Assembly: GCA_900312665.1 (NCBI GenBank)
Contig: ONZQ02000004.1
Span: 2,200,693-2,264,692, forward strand
Source: Cephalotrichum gorgonifer
Taxonomy: Eukaryota; Ascomycota; Sordariomycetes; Microascales; Microascaceae
Direction: 5' to 3'
Length of the DNA: 64,000 nucleotides
Shown here: positions 48,283-60,824 of the stretch, one piece after another
Position numbering within the stretch: the first letter of the stretch is position 1
Layout: every line of letters begins with the position of its first letter
The notes under the pieces: model-generated
Database searches by the model: none
What the model was told of the DNA's origin: nothing
Seen by the model: the letters and a program-made list of their open reading frames with translations, nothing else
Program-made: the position numbers and the translations under genes

Positions 48283-49768
48283 TCAACCGAGGGACTTGAA
48301 CCGAGGACCGGATCCTTGACTCGCCGACATGGCGCGATGCACGTACTTTTGCTTCTTCTCGGCAGGTTTGAGAATCTAAAGGAACGCCAGGAGAGGTTAG
48401 CAACTTGCGAGAAGAAGGGGAGCGGGCCTAGACCGAACTGGCAAATCCAAGGGAGAGAAGATGGGGGAGGTCGAACCTGGAAGGAACACAACAAGCTCTC
48501 ATCGACACTCATCATGGCACCCGCGTTGTCGAATTCTCCGCAGTAGTTGGGCGCGCTGAATAACGTCACTAGCTGGCGTTTGGAGAAGAACTCGTATCCG
48601 TCTTCGACGACCTGGTGGGCCCTGCAAATCAAGTCCATGTCGTGCTTCTGGAGGAATCGAGACACCACGTCGGGACCGAATGTGAATGACACACCGCGAT
48701 CGTTTTCGCTCCAGCCCGTGATGTCCTTGTCGGGATCGGACCAGAGGAGATCGCAGAGCAAGCCGCAGTCGGGGATCTGGTGATAGCGGCCGGGTTAGCG
48801 ACTGATTGCGCAGAGCGAGAGTCCTGAGGAACTTGGGATCCTCGACCAAGGAGGAGTTGGCACGTTTCCCGAGGGGAGGAAAGAAAGGGGGGGGTAAAGC
48901 CCCCCCCCAAAAAACGTCCCCTAGATATCCGGTATCCGAAGACAGATCACGAGAAGAGGGGCGTATACGTACATCTGTGGGACGCATGACCCTGCGGATC
49001 TGCTCCATGGAGTTCAGGTCGGGGCTCAGGCCGCCGTGCATGGTGAAGATCTTCTCGTCGATGATGGCGGCGATGGGCAGGCAGTTGAAGCAGTCGGTGA
49101 AGGTCTTCCACAGCTTGATGTTATAGCGGCGCTTACACTCATCGTAGAAACCATAGATGCGGTTGATCGAGGCGCACTCGTGGTTACCGCGGAGAATGAA
49201 GAAGTTCTCGGGGTACTTTATCTTGTACGCGAGTAGCAGGCATATGGTCTCGAGGGACTGCTTGCCTCGGTCAACGTAGTCGCCAAGGAACAGGTAGTTA
49301 GCCTCCGGGGGGAAGCCCCCGTACTCGAAGAGACGGAGCAAGTCGTAGTACTGGCCATGGATATCGCCACAGATCTGGAGAGGGGAGGTTGAGGTTAGTT
49401 TTCTAGCGCAAGATAGAGAGAGCACAGGCCAGACAGGACAGGGCAGGGGCAGTGGGGTAAAATGAGACGAGGGGTAACATTGGCGGTAGAGTGGCGCAAC
49501 GTAGGACCGCTAGCGCTTCGACTCGAAATACCGGGAGAGGGGGATCGCCGGAAAAGCAAAACTCAGGCGGCAGGAGCATGTGCCATACCTTGATGGGAGC
49601 CTCGAGCTCGAGGAGGATGGGCTGGGAGATGAAGATCTCGCGCGCCTTGGTGCAGAGAAAGCGGATCTCGGACTCAAGGAGCTGGACCTGCTTGCCGGGA
49701 CGGCTTCCCCTGACCTCGAGTAGACGGTCGATTATGGAGTCGAGATCGACCTCGTGTTGGTCGGCCAT
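48283..49768 (-). CDS. GLC7: Serine/threonine protein phosphatase PP1 catalytic subunit
   Basis: Four exons (49768-49589, 49374-48973, 48776-48477, 48375-48283) encode 324 residues, the normal PP1c length. Introns are 214, 196 and 101 nt and all phase 0. The N-terminus MADQHEVDLDSIIDRLLEVR is typical. Metal-site and catalytic motifs are complete: CGDIHGQYYDLLRLFEYGG, LFLGDYVDRGKQSLETICL, FFILRGNHECASINRIYGFY, FTMHGGLSPDL, and LVTLFSAPNYCGEFDNAGAM. DSLLCSFQ-type sequence leads into ILKPAEKKQKYVHRAMSASQ and the end GPRFKSLG. PP1 (Glc7 in yeast, BimG in Aspergillus) controls mitosis, glycogen and transcription through regulatory subunits with RVxF motifs. PP2A and PP2B are excluded by the N-terminus and C-terminus. 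Confidence 0.97.
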
Positions 49769-52700
49769 GATAGGAGTCCTCGCGTGCCCGAGAGATGGCC
49801 CAGGTCGATGGAAGAGGAGGACGGGAGGGTTCGGAAAGAGGCTCCGGCTGCGGCGGGCGGAGGAGACGAGGGGAGGCGAGGGTTTCGGATTTCGATATCC
49901 CCTATGTCAAGATGAATAGCACTTCACAATTCTAGAAAAGAAAATGATTCGAAATCGATCCAGTTAGCCTTCAGGAGTTGGGGGGGGTCGCGGTGGCGGC
50001 GGATAGGCCGGCGAGGAAGACGAGGCGATAGGGCATTTAGGGAAAGGCGGCGAGGAAAGACACCGAGGAAGGATACGGAGAGTGGAACGTAAAAAGGATG
50101 GAAGCAGAATCAAAAAAAAATAGACAGCACGCGGACAGGCAAGAGGAGGCTGTCGAAGGGGGAGGAAGGACTCGATGACGTTGGCAGGTGGGGAAGCCAC
50201 GATTGGAGCGACTCACGATAGGGAAGCGATCTCAGGTCGGCTGTCGGGAAAAAGGCCCTCGGAGAAGAGTGGCCGCGTCTGGATGAAAGGCTTTCTGCCA
50301 AGTCGTCGGGCGCCTTCCAGATGATACCGCGTCGGAAACGTGGAAAGGGATCGTTGAGGCGAGATTTACGTCTTAATCGCTCCGATTAGAGTCGGATCGT
50401 CGTCGTTGGTTCGTCGTCGTCGTCGTCGTCGAGGAGGGGGTGACCGCTTGCGAAGAGAAGGGGGCTTGATTTCCCTAATTTGTTCGTCGGATTGTTGGGG
50501 ATTGTGCGAGGAGTCGTCAGGGGCGCGGACAAGAAACCGTCGCGGATTCGCCTTTTGGGGTGGGAGGGGGAAAAGGATTCTCTCTCGGCTGGAAATAAAT
50601 AAAATGATTCGAACTTGGTTTCGAGGAACGGCCGAAATTCGTCGGGAATGTCTTGGAAGACAATAAAACTCGGTTGGTTCGTCCGTCCGTGTGTGAGTTG
50701 TTCGTCTTTGGGGAACGTCGTAGATTTTTTGTTGATCGCCGTTGTTAGGAATTTTGGGGAGAGGGTGCGAAGGGGGGGAAAAGGAATAGAGCCGGAGGCG
50801 AGGGAAGGAGGAGACTTTTTTTTTCTTCTTCAAACTCTAGTCCTTGGTTGGTTTTTTTTTTCGCGTGGTGGGTTATCAACATTAGCTGGTATTCCACTCC
50901 GTTTCCACTTCCAAACATGCCGTGCTCCAGTGGGCGACCCTGCGATGCTGACACCAAGTAGCCGGCACCGTTCCTGGATTTTAGGCCTGGCTGCACCTGC
51001 TGGACCTGGGTTTTGTTAGGGGCCCCCAGGTGTATGTAGGAGGGGCTGTAACTACCTCGAAGCCATAATACAGATAAGGACCAGATAGAAGAAGAGTAGG
51101 TGCGAGCTTGGACGTCCACTAGGCATGACGAATCTACGTGGGTACAGGGAGTAAAGAACACCGACAGACACGTCATGCATCCGTATATTCGTCCCAATGG
51201 ATTCTACGATGTGAAGCTTGACGGAAATGCTAAGTATGTTTTGCAGAAGCAGTAGTATCTTTTCAAAGTCGTCACGAGTGCTTGGGCCTCTTTTCCTGGA
51301 GCTCGACCTCTAATCTTTAAGTTGGCTGTTTATTTCCAGGGATATGGCGCAGTAGAAGATAAAGGAACCCTCTGCTATGAGTCTTGTAGAGCTCTTGACG
51401 GGCGAGACAGAACTGGGGAAGGAGATTGGAATACATCTACGAGTAGTTAGTCGACTCGTGCTGTCCGCCATGGTCAATGCTGGATTGATGTTCCAGGCTG
51501 AGGTCACCGTGGCGGCCCCACATGCGACACTGCCTGTACACAACCGGGCGGACGGCACGCACCTGGCCAGGGCGGCTGGCGAAACAAACAATAAAGGAAT
51601 GGGTGTGGGGTGGGATCCCAAGACCGCCTCATATGGATCATGGTACTCGACCCGGCCTCAGCACGAAGGATGCCCCACATTTGACCCCTCCCCCTTGCAC
51701 CGCCGCTCCTTCCCCTCCCCACCCCTCCCTCCTGCCTCTCGTGCCTCTCGGTCGTGCTCTCGCCATCTTACTTTGGTAAGCAGAACCCCCGATTAGATCA
51801 ATTCCAAATATTATCAAAACACAGAAAATATAAGACCTTTCCAAGTCACGAGAACGTCATAGACAGATTGAGTCTCAAGACACTCGATCCCTCCGCGTCT
51901 CCTTCCTTACCTCGTTCGTACCCCGTGGATGAAGAAACATATCATGGCTTTTTGCGATGATGATCGAATCTACAAATACGGGCTAATGCCCCCCCTCCCC
52001 TCCCTCTGAAATCTCGCATCTTGGTTGGCCGAGGTCACAGCTTGCCGGCGCGCCGAGGTCTCCGCTTTGGGGGACAGGCAGGGCATTAGTGTGTATGTAT
52101 GGTCTCATGCTGTCATGCTCTCTTTCTACCTCTTACTCTGCAGACTCGACCATACCCTGCCAAAAGGAACCAATACGGTCAGGCTTTGATCCGCGCGAGG
52201 AAGCGCGACGCCACCCCCTCACACACCCCGTGGCCAATACAAGTCGTACACCCTCGCCTCCATGTAGGCAGCAGCCACCGGCAGTATGTCTGAGCCGAGA
52301 AAAAATATAATACCGGAGGGGCGAAAACTCTCATCCCCATTCCCGGGACCTTTGACGTGATTGACTTTTGGCTTCTCTCTCCCTCCCTTCCCCATGTTCA
52401 AAAGGGTTTCTCCGATCTCCGATCTTAACTCGGCCTCATTGAATCGTGCTCTGGGGCTCTAGTGTGCTCTATGCGGGCGTAGACGGGACGGGAACAAATA
52501 TCTCGCCAGGCGCAAGCAACCACCAGGAGCAACCACGGCTCGGTCCCGTGTCACGTTGTCATCAGAACATTCCTACCTTTTTTAAGTCCCCCTGTTACCT
52601 AATAAGTCTTGCTCGTGGGTTTTGTAGACAATTGTTATATCGTAGAACGTAGGTGCAATCGAATGGCGACAATATCTTCAGTCCGTACATAGGTCTATGT

Positions 52701-52786
52701 ACTATTAAATATCATCGTATGTAGCCTCCATTTACACGACACTTATAGCGTCTCTCTCGTCTACTATAAACTAAATATTGGTTTTG
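49769..52786. other. 3-kb upstream region of PP1, no firm gene
   Basis: This holds the PP1 promoter and leader. A (TCG)7 run lies at 50411-50431, T-runs at 50815-50865 and pyrimidine-rich tracts near 51660-51760. Frames here are short and carry no domain. Confidence 0.5.
50411..50431. repeat. (TCG)7 microsatellite
   Basis: Uninterrupted TCG units lie about 640 bp upstream of the PP1 start codon. Confidence 0.9.
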
Positions 52787-53318
52787 CTATCTCACCGCCT
52801 GTACATATCGATATACCCAAGATTCCAGATATATATTACCACCACGATGTCCACCCCCATACTCACAGTGTTCACCCTCTTACGGTTTAAGTGACCCAAA
52901 TCAACCGCCATCTTACGCACCAGCTCTGTCGCGTTGTACATATCATCCATGTCAGCCCACCTGTCACAATAACTACTTACATCCTTGATCTCGGTGTGGC
53001 GGTCTAAAATTAGCAATAAAAAGTTCCGTACAGCCCTTTCGCTCTTCTTTCTGTGCCTTCTTACTCCGACTCTCGAGGCTGAAGGCATCTGGTGGTCCCG
53101 TCCGACCTCGAAGCCATCGATACAGGATGAGGGCTGATGTAATAGGAACTCCCGCCTAGGTAGGAAGTCCATTGGGTTCGGCGGCCCCCGTGACATACGC
53201 ATATCCATCTCACCTCGTGAGAATCTGACGGCTCGGGTGAAGAGAAGCCGAGGGCGGGACTGGGGAAGTCCGACTCCGGCGCTGTCCGTCTGGATTCGTG
53301 TAGCTGTAGGTCTGGCAT
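52787..53318 (-). CDS. Possible small four-exon gene of unknown function
   Basis: No family is recognised. Assembling frames across splice signals gives exons 53318-53214, 53155-53065, 53003-52867 and 52798-52787: 114 residues. Intron 1 (58 nt) is GTGAGA...CTACCTAG; intron 2 (61 nt) is GTAAGA...GCTAATTTTAG with an ideal branch-acceptor; intron 3 (68 nt) is GTGAGT...ATGTACAG. All phases agree (0, 1, 0). The product begins MPDLQLHESRRTAPESDFPS, has AGVPITSALILYRWLRGRTG in the middle, and ends with a charged stretch, DMDDMYNATELVRKMAVDLG, and HLNRKRVNTAVR. A single-exon reading (53208-52792, 138 codons) competes but ignores the splice signals. It could be a relic or a chance assembly. Confidence 0.3.
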
Positions 53319-54394
53319 AATATCGGCTTATGGCTCGAAAAAAACAAAGCCTATGCTACCAGCCGACATTAAACACAGTGTTCAACGCGAACTCTAAATA
53401 AAACGTGGGAGGATCGGAGACGGGGACCGTGTAGTGCCGGCACCTGTGGGGCCGCGCCGCCCCGGCCGACCTCCGGGGCCATCCGTTACCCCTGCCACTC
53501 TCAGAGAGGCCTCGATGACCCCCCACGGTCTCGAGACGGACACTACGAGCTACGGGGGTGAGAAATGAATATCACCCATTAAATGTATCCTTACTCGGCA
53601 CTCGTTACAAGATAAGCCGAAACTAGTGAACATAGACACTGAATAAAAGCGTAGAGAGTACACACTTTGATTAACCCCCCCCCTTTCCATGAACACCCCG
53701 AAACGCAACGACACACTAGCCCTGTACACTGCAAACTCAAAAACAACAAAACAGGACAAGAAAGGACCCCCCCTTTTCCCCCTTGGAATTCCTAGCCTTT
53801 CCCCATCTCTCCTGGATATCCACTCCTAACCCACCCCTCAAACTCTGCGGCGGCAATTCACCGGATACACATCTGCTCGGGAGTATACAACAGTAAAACA
53901 GGAGTGTTGATAATAATAATAATAATAATAATAAAAATGGCGCCCACGAAAAAAAAAATCCCTCGAAGAAGGAGAAGAAAGAAAAATAAAAGGGATAAGA
54001 GCAAAAAGTAAGAGGCTTCCCACTCCCCCAACGCCCAGCCCCGTGGTGTGTGGTGAACTACATCCCCCTTCCTTCCTGCGAAAAAAAAAACGCCTGTCAT
54101 CCATCCCTCCACCCCCCTCCATACACCTCCGTCTGCCATATCTACACCCCTTCGCAATGTTCGCGCTGTAAAAGAAGGAAAAAAAAGGGTATGTTGGGTA
54201 AAAAGGGCGAGTAGAAAAATAAGAAAAAAAAAGGGCGTGGGGAATAGAAAATAGGAAGAACAAAAAAGTCCACGAAAGTGGCCGACGTTCTGTTAGTACA
54301 ATACAAATTCAAGGCGTGTCAAGCCCCCCCAACGCCAAACCACTCTCAAAACGGTCGGCCGCAGCGAAAAAACGGGCTGGCTCGAGGGCCTCCC
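53319..54394. other. Spacer between the small gene and NTO1
   Basis: This holds the 3' region of NTO1: A-rich tracts (54170-54260) and a (TAA) run. A CG-rich island lies at 53430-53530. No gene was recognised. Confidence 0.55.
53908..53934. repeat. (TAA)n microsatellite
   Basis: About eight uninterrupted TAA/ATA units lie downstream of NTO1. Confidence 0.9.
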
Positions 54395-57300
54395 CTACCT
54401 CCTCCTGGCAGACGACCTCGTCCGCGCCCTCGCCGCGCCCTTCACAGGCGAGCTATCGACTCCCGCCCCCGCGCTGCCCCGCTGCTTCCGCTCCGAGACC
54501 GACGGCGACGCCGTAATGGTGTCCTTCTCGACGTCGATCGCGAGCTCCGTAAGCTCCTCGTCGTCGAGGTCCGTCAGCTCCTCGCTGGGACTCCTCGCGC
54601 CCCCTTCCTCCTCATCCGCGCTCTCCCCCGGCTCCGCCGCGGCGGTCCCGACGATCTCAAAGGAGCCCAGGTACCACGGGATGCCGCCCTCCGCCGCCGG
54701 CGGGTCCGAGGCCTGGTGGTTCCCGAGGCTGCCCGTGGACTGCGGCGGCGTGGGGGGCGTCGTCTGCGCCGAGTTGTTTGCGATGGCGCCGGCGCCGGCG
54801 CCGGCGACGTACCCGTTCGTCGTCGCGGGTGGCGTGGCCGACCCCTCGATGCCGTCCTGGGCGGGCGAGGAGCCGGCCGTGGCGTTCTCCGCGTTCTTCT
54901 GCGACTCCGGCGTGGGCACCGACGCGGCCATGCTTTGTAGGTTAGCATTCGCGTAGTGGCCTTCTGTCCCGTTGTTCTCATCGACCTTGACCATGTCAGT
55001 GTCCTCGGCCGTGTCCTTGACGTCGGGCACGTCGAGGGTTCCGGAACCCCCCGCCGGTGCCGCCTGGTCCTCTTCCCCGGCGACCGTAATCTGAAGCGCG
55101 GGCGCATCGGCCATGACGGTGTCTTCCTCCCCGGCATCCTCAGCGATCTCCTGGGAGACGATGATGGACGGCTGTTGTAGCTCGGCGCACGCCTCTAGTA
55201 CCACGTCGAGTTCCTTCGTGAGGTCCTCCAGGGGCTTGGAGGTGGCGATGGCCTCGGCCTGCAACGCCGCCTCCAGTTGTGGCTGTACAGCTTTTAGGAT
55301 CCGCTTCCCGAGCCTCCGCCTCTCCCTAGCATCCCCAAAGGTCTGCTTCGATGGCGAACTGTGCACGAGCCTCGCTCTTTGACCAGCGCCCGTCGTCGAG
55401 TTCCACTCGTTAATACCACCGCGAATAACATCGCAAAGATCCCTCGCAAAATCGATTGTCGTTACGTAGGACCGCGCTTCCACCCTCCCCTTCATCTTTG
55501 CTAGGCCGCCCGCAAACACGTTCTTATCGAGTCTAAAGGTATCTTGGTCAGCAAAAGCCCGCTCTAATATAAACACGCCCCCTAAAAGGCAAGAAGGGGG
55601 GTTTCAACTCACGCTATGGCCTTCTCGACAGCCGGAGCTAGAAGCGTCATAACCGGGAAATAGCAGGTGTTCACAAAGTCCCGCTCAAGCTCCGAGGCCT
55701 CCAGCTTACTCTCCTCCCTCCGCACGACGTCCTCCGAGAGGCCCTTGAGCTGCTCCAGGTCCGCCAGCAGCCTCTCCGCAAACCGGATCCTCCGCGCCAG
55801 GCGTGCCTTGCCAGAGGGGCCCATGGACGCGAAGTTCCGCCTCGTCAGCTCGACCGACGAGAAAGTCTCCATCTGCAGCTGCAGGCGCTTCAGCAGCGCC
55901 GCCCCCCGCCGCGACTCGCGCTTCAGCGTCCAGAACTTGCACGCCTCGGCCACGAACTCCTTGCGCTTTCGGAAGGCGAAGCGCTGGAGGGACACCTCGA
56001 CCACGTCGAACACCGCCTGAGGGATGATGGGCGCGCCGGACGGCAGCTTCCAGACCGGCTTCGCCGGCTGCCCCTTCTTCTTGTCGCCGCCCGCGGCGGC
56101 CAGCGCGGCGCCCGTTAGCTGGCTCTCGTCGGGTGGGTGCTCCGTGATGGCGTCGAGGTGGGACGCGGCAAGGGCGCTCGCGGCGTTCTGGTTGTCGGCC
56201 CAGATGACCCCCTTCATGGTCTTCCTGTAGAACCTCTTCGCCTGCCGCGTCGCCTGCTCGACGGAGTGCTCGTCGGTGTAGTCCGGTGGACAGTGCTTGT
56301 CGCAAAACGCCTTCAGGACCATACTGCCGTCGAGCACCGCCAGGGCGCCGTGGCTGTTCTTCATCTTAAGAAAGAGCTTCGCCCTCCGCGCGCAGGTGAC
56401 GTGGAAGGCCTGGTAGCAGTTCTTGTTGCCGCACTGGATGCAGGCGCCCATTTTCTGATTGCAGATGTAGCACGAGAGCTTCCACCTCGTCTTCGGGACC
56501 TTATCTACGTCCATGACGGGCTCCATGAACGTGTGGTTACCGAGAGTCACCTCCGGAATCCACATGGCGCACAGTAGATGCGACCACTTGGACGAATTCG
56601 TCTGCTTGAAAGCACCATCTGTGTTGGGGCAGAATATGCACGTCTAGAGAAGGGAGTGTTAGTAACAATGGCTCAGATGCGAAGGGGGCGAGATGAGAGG
56701 CAACAAGACTGGGGCCTAACGTACCGGAACTCCTCGCCCGATAAGCTGACACTTCCGACAGAGCCATTGACCCTCCGGGATGAAGGGCACACCGTAGCAT
56801 TCCTGGTGAACCGCGAGGTCGCACCCGTCGCAGAACACGATCGCGTTCGTATTCTCGCAGTCCCCGTCGTCGCAAATCGCACACCTGCTATCCTGGTCCT
56901 CGCCGCTCGAAGGCTCGCCGTTAACGGCCGCGGCCGAGCTAGACCTCGGCCTGTGCGTCTGCGGAGGCTTCGGGTTCGGCTTTGGTATCCTCTTCTCTAG
57001 CGCGTGCCACTCCTTCTCGATCTTGGTTATGGTAATCTCAAATACCTCCCTCGTGATGGGCTCGAGGTCGCACCTCCTCCGCTCGGCGTTGAACGCCTCT
57101 AGCCACATGTCGTCCTGCTCGTCCATGTCGTACTCGACGCGGCCCAGCACGCCTCCCATGGAGACCGGAACTTCACCGCCGCGGGTCAGCCTGGCCGATA
57201 CGCTGGCCTGGTCCACGTCGTCATCGACGACGGAATCGCCCGCCTTGATCAGTCGATTCTCGGGGCGGATGAAGATGTCGCTCTCTTGGTATCCGATGTT

Positions 57301-58155
57301 CATCATGGCCTTGTCGACGTACCGCGCCTGCCCAAACTTCTTGCTCTCGAATAGTAGGATGCGGTCCGTCTTTCGGTATTGAGGGCGCTTGAGGTCCAGC
57401 TTCTCCTTCGGCGTCTGGTTATATATTGGTAAAACTGCGGGCGTCCTCGGCGTGCCTAGCCCCTCCGCCACGCGCGCGACGTAGAAGGCCAGCGGATCGC
57501 GGGGGGGACGGCCGACCCGGCGCTTAGGTGGCGTCCCAGGGATCAAACCGAGGGAGGCGGCAAGCTCCGGCATGAGATCGAGATTGACGCCATTCATCGT
57601 CGTCGGCGTCGCGGTTGTTGACATGGGCGTGGTGGGAGCGCTCGGCGCGGTGGGTGCTAGGATCCCGGACGTGCCATCCACCTCCTCGGCGCTATACACC
57701 ATGAAGGTCGCGTCTATATCTAGGTTGGGATGGAACTCCTCCCACCCGCGCTCCTCGCGCGGCTTGTACCCCTCATTCTGGACCACGGCGGCAGCGACCG
57801 CGGCGGCAGAGCTGTAGCGCACATCCTCCGCCTCCGCCGCGAAGGACGTCCTCCTCACCCTCGTGCTGCGCTCTCTCTTCGGAAGCGGCGCCCGGGACGC
57901 GCTCGACGGAACCGCCCTCCTCCTCGGCGCGCTAGGCGACCGCACGGGCACGGGCGTGCCGTCGTCCTCTATGAACCTGCCTCCGCCGCCTGCGCCGCCC
58001 GGTATGTATCTGCGCCGCTTGGGAGGCGGCTCGGTGGCGGATCCGTCAACTGTCGAGGCCTGGCGTGCGCCTTGGGGCTCGGTGCCCGGGGGTATCGGGC
58101 GGCTGCGGCGCCTGCTCGCCGGAGACCGGCGTGGCGTGGGCGTCCGAGGCGCCAT
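54395..58155 (-). CDS. NTO1: Nto1/BRPF-like PHD-finger protein (NuA3-type HAT complex)
   Basis: Three exons (58155-56725, 56643-55613, 55532-54395) encode 1199 residues; introns are 81 and 80 nt. Residues 1-240 are disordered and R/P-rich, with an AT-hook-like KRRVGRPPRDP near 215. Residues about 260-370 resemble the enhancer-of-polycomb-like segment (RKTDRILLFESKKFGQARYV, EYDMDEQDDMWLEAFNAERR). A PHD-zinc-knuckle-ePHD module follows: CAICDDGDCENTNAIVFCDG with VHQECYG and WLCRKC (about 425-470), CIFCPNTDGAFKQ...HLLCAMW, then CYICNQKMGACIQCGNKNCY with FHVTCARR and CDKHC. The next region (KEFVAEACKFWTLKRESRRG to TTIDFARDLCDVI) is conserved in fungal Nto1; any bromodomain is too diverged for me to call. 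The last 250 residues are acidic, A/P/T-rich. BRPF proteins scaffold MYST acetyltransferases on methylated H3. Confidence 0.88.
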
Positions 58156-60824
58156 GGGGCACTGTCGATGGCGGGAACCCTATCGCGATGAAGGGGGGAA
58201 GGTATGTTGGGGAGGGGGCGCGCAGTTCAAGTAGGAGTTTCGTGACAGGAGAGTTATAGATCTGGAATACCAGGTTGACTGGTGGAACGTGATCGATTTG
58301 GGTGGTCAAGGTGAATAGGAGAGAGGGTGGATTCACCGCGTCAGGAGGCGGCAACCAGACCCGAAGTGATCGCGGGACGGCCAAACATGCATCGAGAACG
58401 GCTCGAAATGGCAAGGACTAACAGTCCACGTATTGTAGCGCAAGTCTAGGGCGTCAGAAGGGCACGTAGGTCTGCGATCGAGCGGTAGAGCGTCGTCCTG
58501 GGACTGTTTTTCGTACGAGGAGGCACGCGTGAAGTCAATCTGGCGCACAGACCCCCATAGAGCCGCAGGTTGGTTCCCAAGTGGCCCGGGCCTTAGTCAT
58601 CAGACACTTACCCCTGTCCTCAATCGGGCGGGAACATTGAATGGGGGGTTGCGGGTACGTACCGTAGCTAGCTTGGACCCACTCCGATGCGACAGGAACA
58701 GCCTACCGGCAGTAGTAAACATCCACACAAGCACAAGCACAAAATAAGGCCAGGCCTGGCGCTGACATCGCACGCTCGCTTCCAATTCGGCCGGGTGGGC
58801 GGTACCCGTTCTTGGCTGCAGAAACCTTCTAGAAAGCCGCGAGTGGTCTTCCTCGTCGGTGCCACGAGCGGACCTCACCTCGAATATACTACAAATTTGG
58901 CTTACATTTGGATCATTAAGCAATCCATCCATCCTCCCTCCCACGTGTTTGTTGGTCAGTCAACAACAACTTGCTATTTTTCTTTGCCTGCGATGTTCTC
59001 ATCTGGGCTCCCTCACAGGTACTCCATGGATCCTTTTCGCTTTCAGCCTACAAGGCGTCGACTGTAGTCAAAATAGGGTTATGGGGGATCTTCGTGGAGA
59101 CGCCAGGTAGAGATCCCTGTACCCAAGCGTCATTCATCATTTTGTCTAGCACGGAATCTCCACGCCGCCCCGCAGGACCGCGTTCATAGTTTCGTTCCCT
59201 CTATACAAGTACGCCGTCCTGGACCAGCGCTTTGTACAGTACAGTATCGCGTATCGTGAGAACTTAAATCCAATGGTTCCTGACGAGGGGAGAATACCCT
59301 CTGTTTACTGTGCCTCTTTCGCCCATTTTTACTCCCGCGTTTGGCTTCTCCCATGTCCATGTTTAGCCATCTTGGTTACTACTCACAATGTTCCTGGACG
59401 ACCAATCCATCGGTGCCGCTAGCTTGATAGGCTGACACCAGCCTGTCTCACAGTCAATCATGCTTGAACAAGTATCTAGGCTCCACCCCCACAATCTCTA
59501 TTAACTAATATTACCCCAAGTATAACTTAGTTAATTCACCCCTACAAGTAATACCTTGTCCACTGGGAGCAGCCGCGCCCTGATATTGCGATAGCTGTGA
59601 ATACCCTGCATGACAAGCACCACGCTTCCCTACTAGAGACTAGGCCAAACGTCAACATCACATAGCATATATCACACACCTAGTATTACGAGCACACATA
59701 GTTACTGCCCTATTCACGATGTACCAAACTTGCCAAGTAATAACCCGATATATTAAGACCATCCACAAGACATGAGACACCCACCACATCAGCACAAATC
59801 CTCGTCCTTGGACGAGTTCTGTTGGCTTGATGACAAGGAGAGATAGATAAGAGACTCGCACATATCCCAACAGCCCAACAGGAAACAGTAACCCATACTT
59901 TTTTTATCGCCCCAGAAACACACAAGAGCCGCTGGTCAAAAAAAGAAACGGCACATCACCGGGCCATCCCAACCTAGAATCCAACACAACTATAGGAAAC
60001 AAGCACCTCTGAAAACGCCGCCAATGCAGATCCAAACAAGTCTGGAGCACGTGGCCGGGAAATCACCCCAGCCCAGGGGAAACAGGGGAACGGGGAAAGC
60101 AAGACATTGCGACCATAACCATGGCCAGGGGAAAAAAGAACGCATTCATTCCTCCTCAGGCGAGGACAGATATTGCCTGTTGCCTTCGCCAACCAAGCCA
60201 TCATGCTCGCATCCCTCAAATGCAGCATACTAGAAATCTCTCCTTCTATTGAGGATCCCGTGCAAACGGCCCATAATCCCGTCTTCTTCCCACCCCCCCT
60301 CACAAAAACATGACCACAACAGCAGTAAGTAGGTGCAGTAAGATGAGTTGAGATGCAAAGAATAAGTGCCCATCGCCCGGTTCGTCCGAACCGAACCGAA
60401 CCGATAGCACGAGAGCTGAGAGCCCTTTCAATTGGAAGTGAAAATACAGTGAAGAAACAAAAGACAAAACTCCCAAACACCATGTACGCTATGCTCCAAT
60501 GATAAAACCCACAGGAAAAAGAAGAAAACGAACAACACAACACACCTATAAGCAGCTACTATAAAAAAAAGTACAAGGTCGAATCGAATGTAGAAAAAAA
60601 AGAACAGAAAAATATGCCCTATGCCAACAAACAATAGCATGATCAACCTGGAAAATGCCAACCTTCCGTGGAGACGCAGGGGGGTGGTTCGGAGGGGGGG
60701 GGGGCGGCGAAGTCAGGACGGGTATCATAAGGGTATATCATGTCCTTTGAAGAGCCAGTATAGAACAGGGAGCCCAAGAAAAGTGGGCGATAGAGGGTGG
60801 GTGGGAGTATGAGTGAAGAGGATG
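58156..60824. other. 2.7-kb spacer NTO1 upstream / LRR gene 3' region
   Basis: This holds the NTO1 promoter and the 3' region of the LRR gene. AT-rich stretches lie at 59480-59700 and A-rich tracts at 60450-60660; TACAAGTA motifs occur near 59204 and 59543. No gene was recognised. Confidence 0.55.

Noticed and set aside
55582..55612. A 31-nt intron in NTO1 (GTGAGT...TTTTAG)
   Set aside because: Too short for the spliceosome, and it leaves an extra segment (GVFILERAFADQDTFR) absent from the family as I recall it. Extending to the acceptor at 55533 gives an 80-nt intron with a CTGAC branch and the expected VEKAIALDKNVF.
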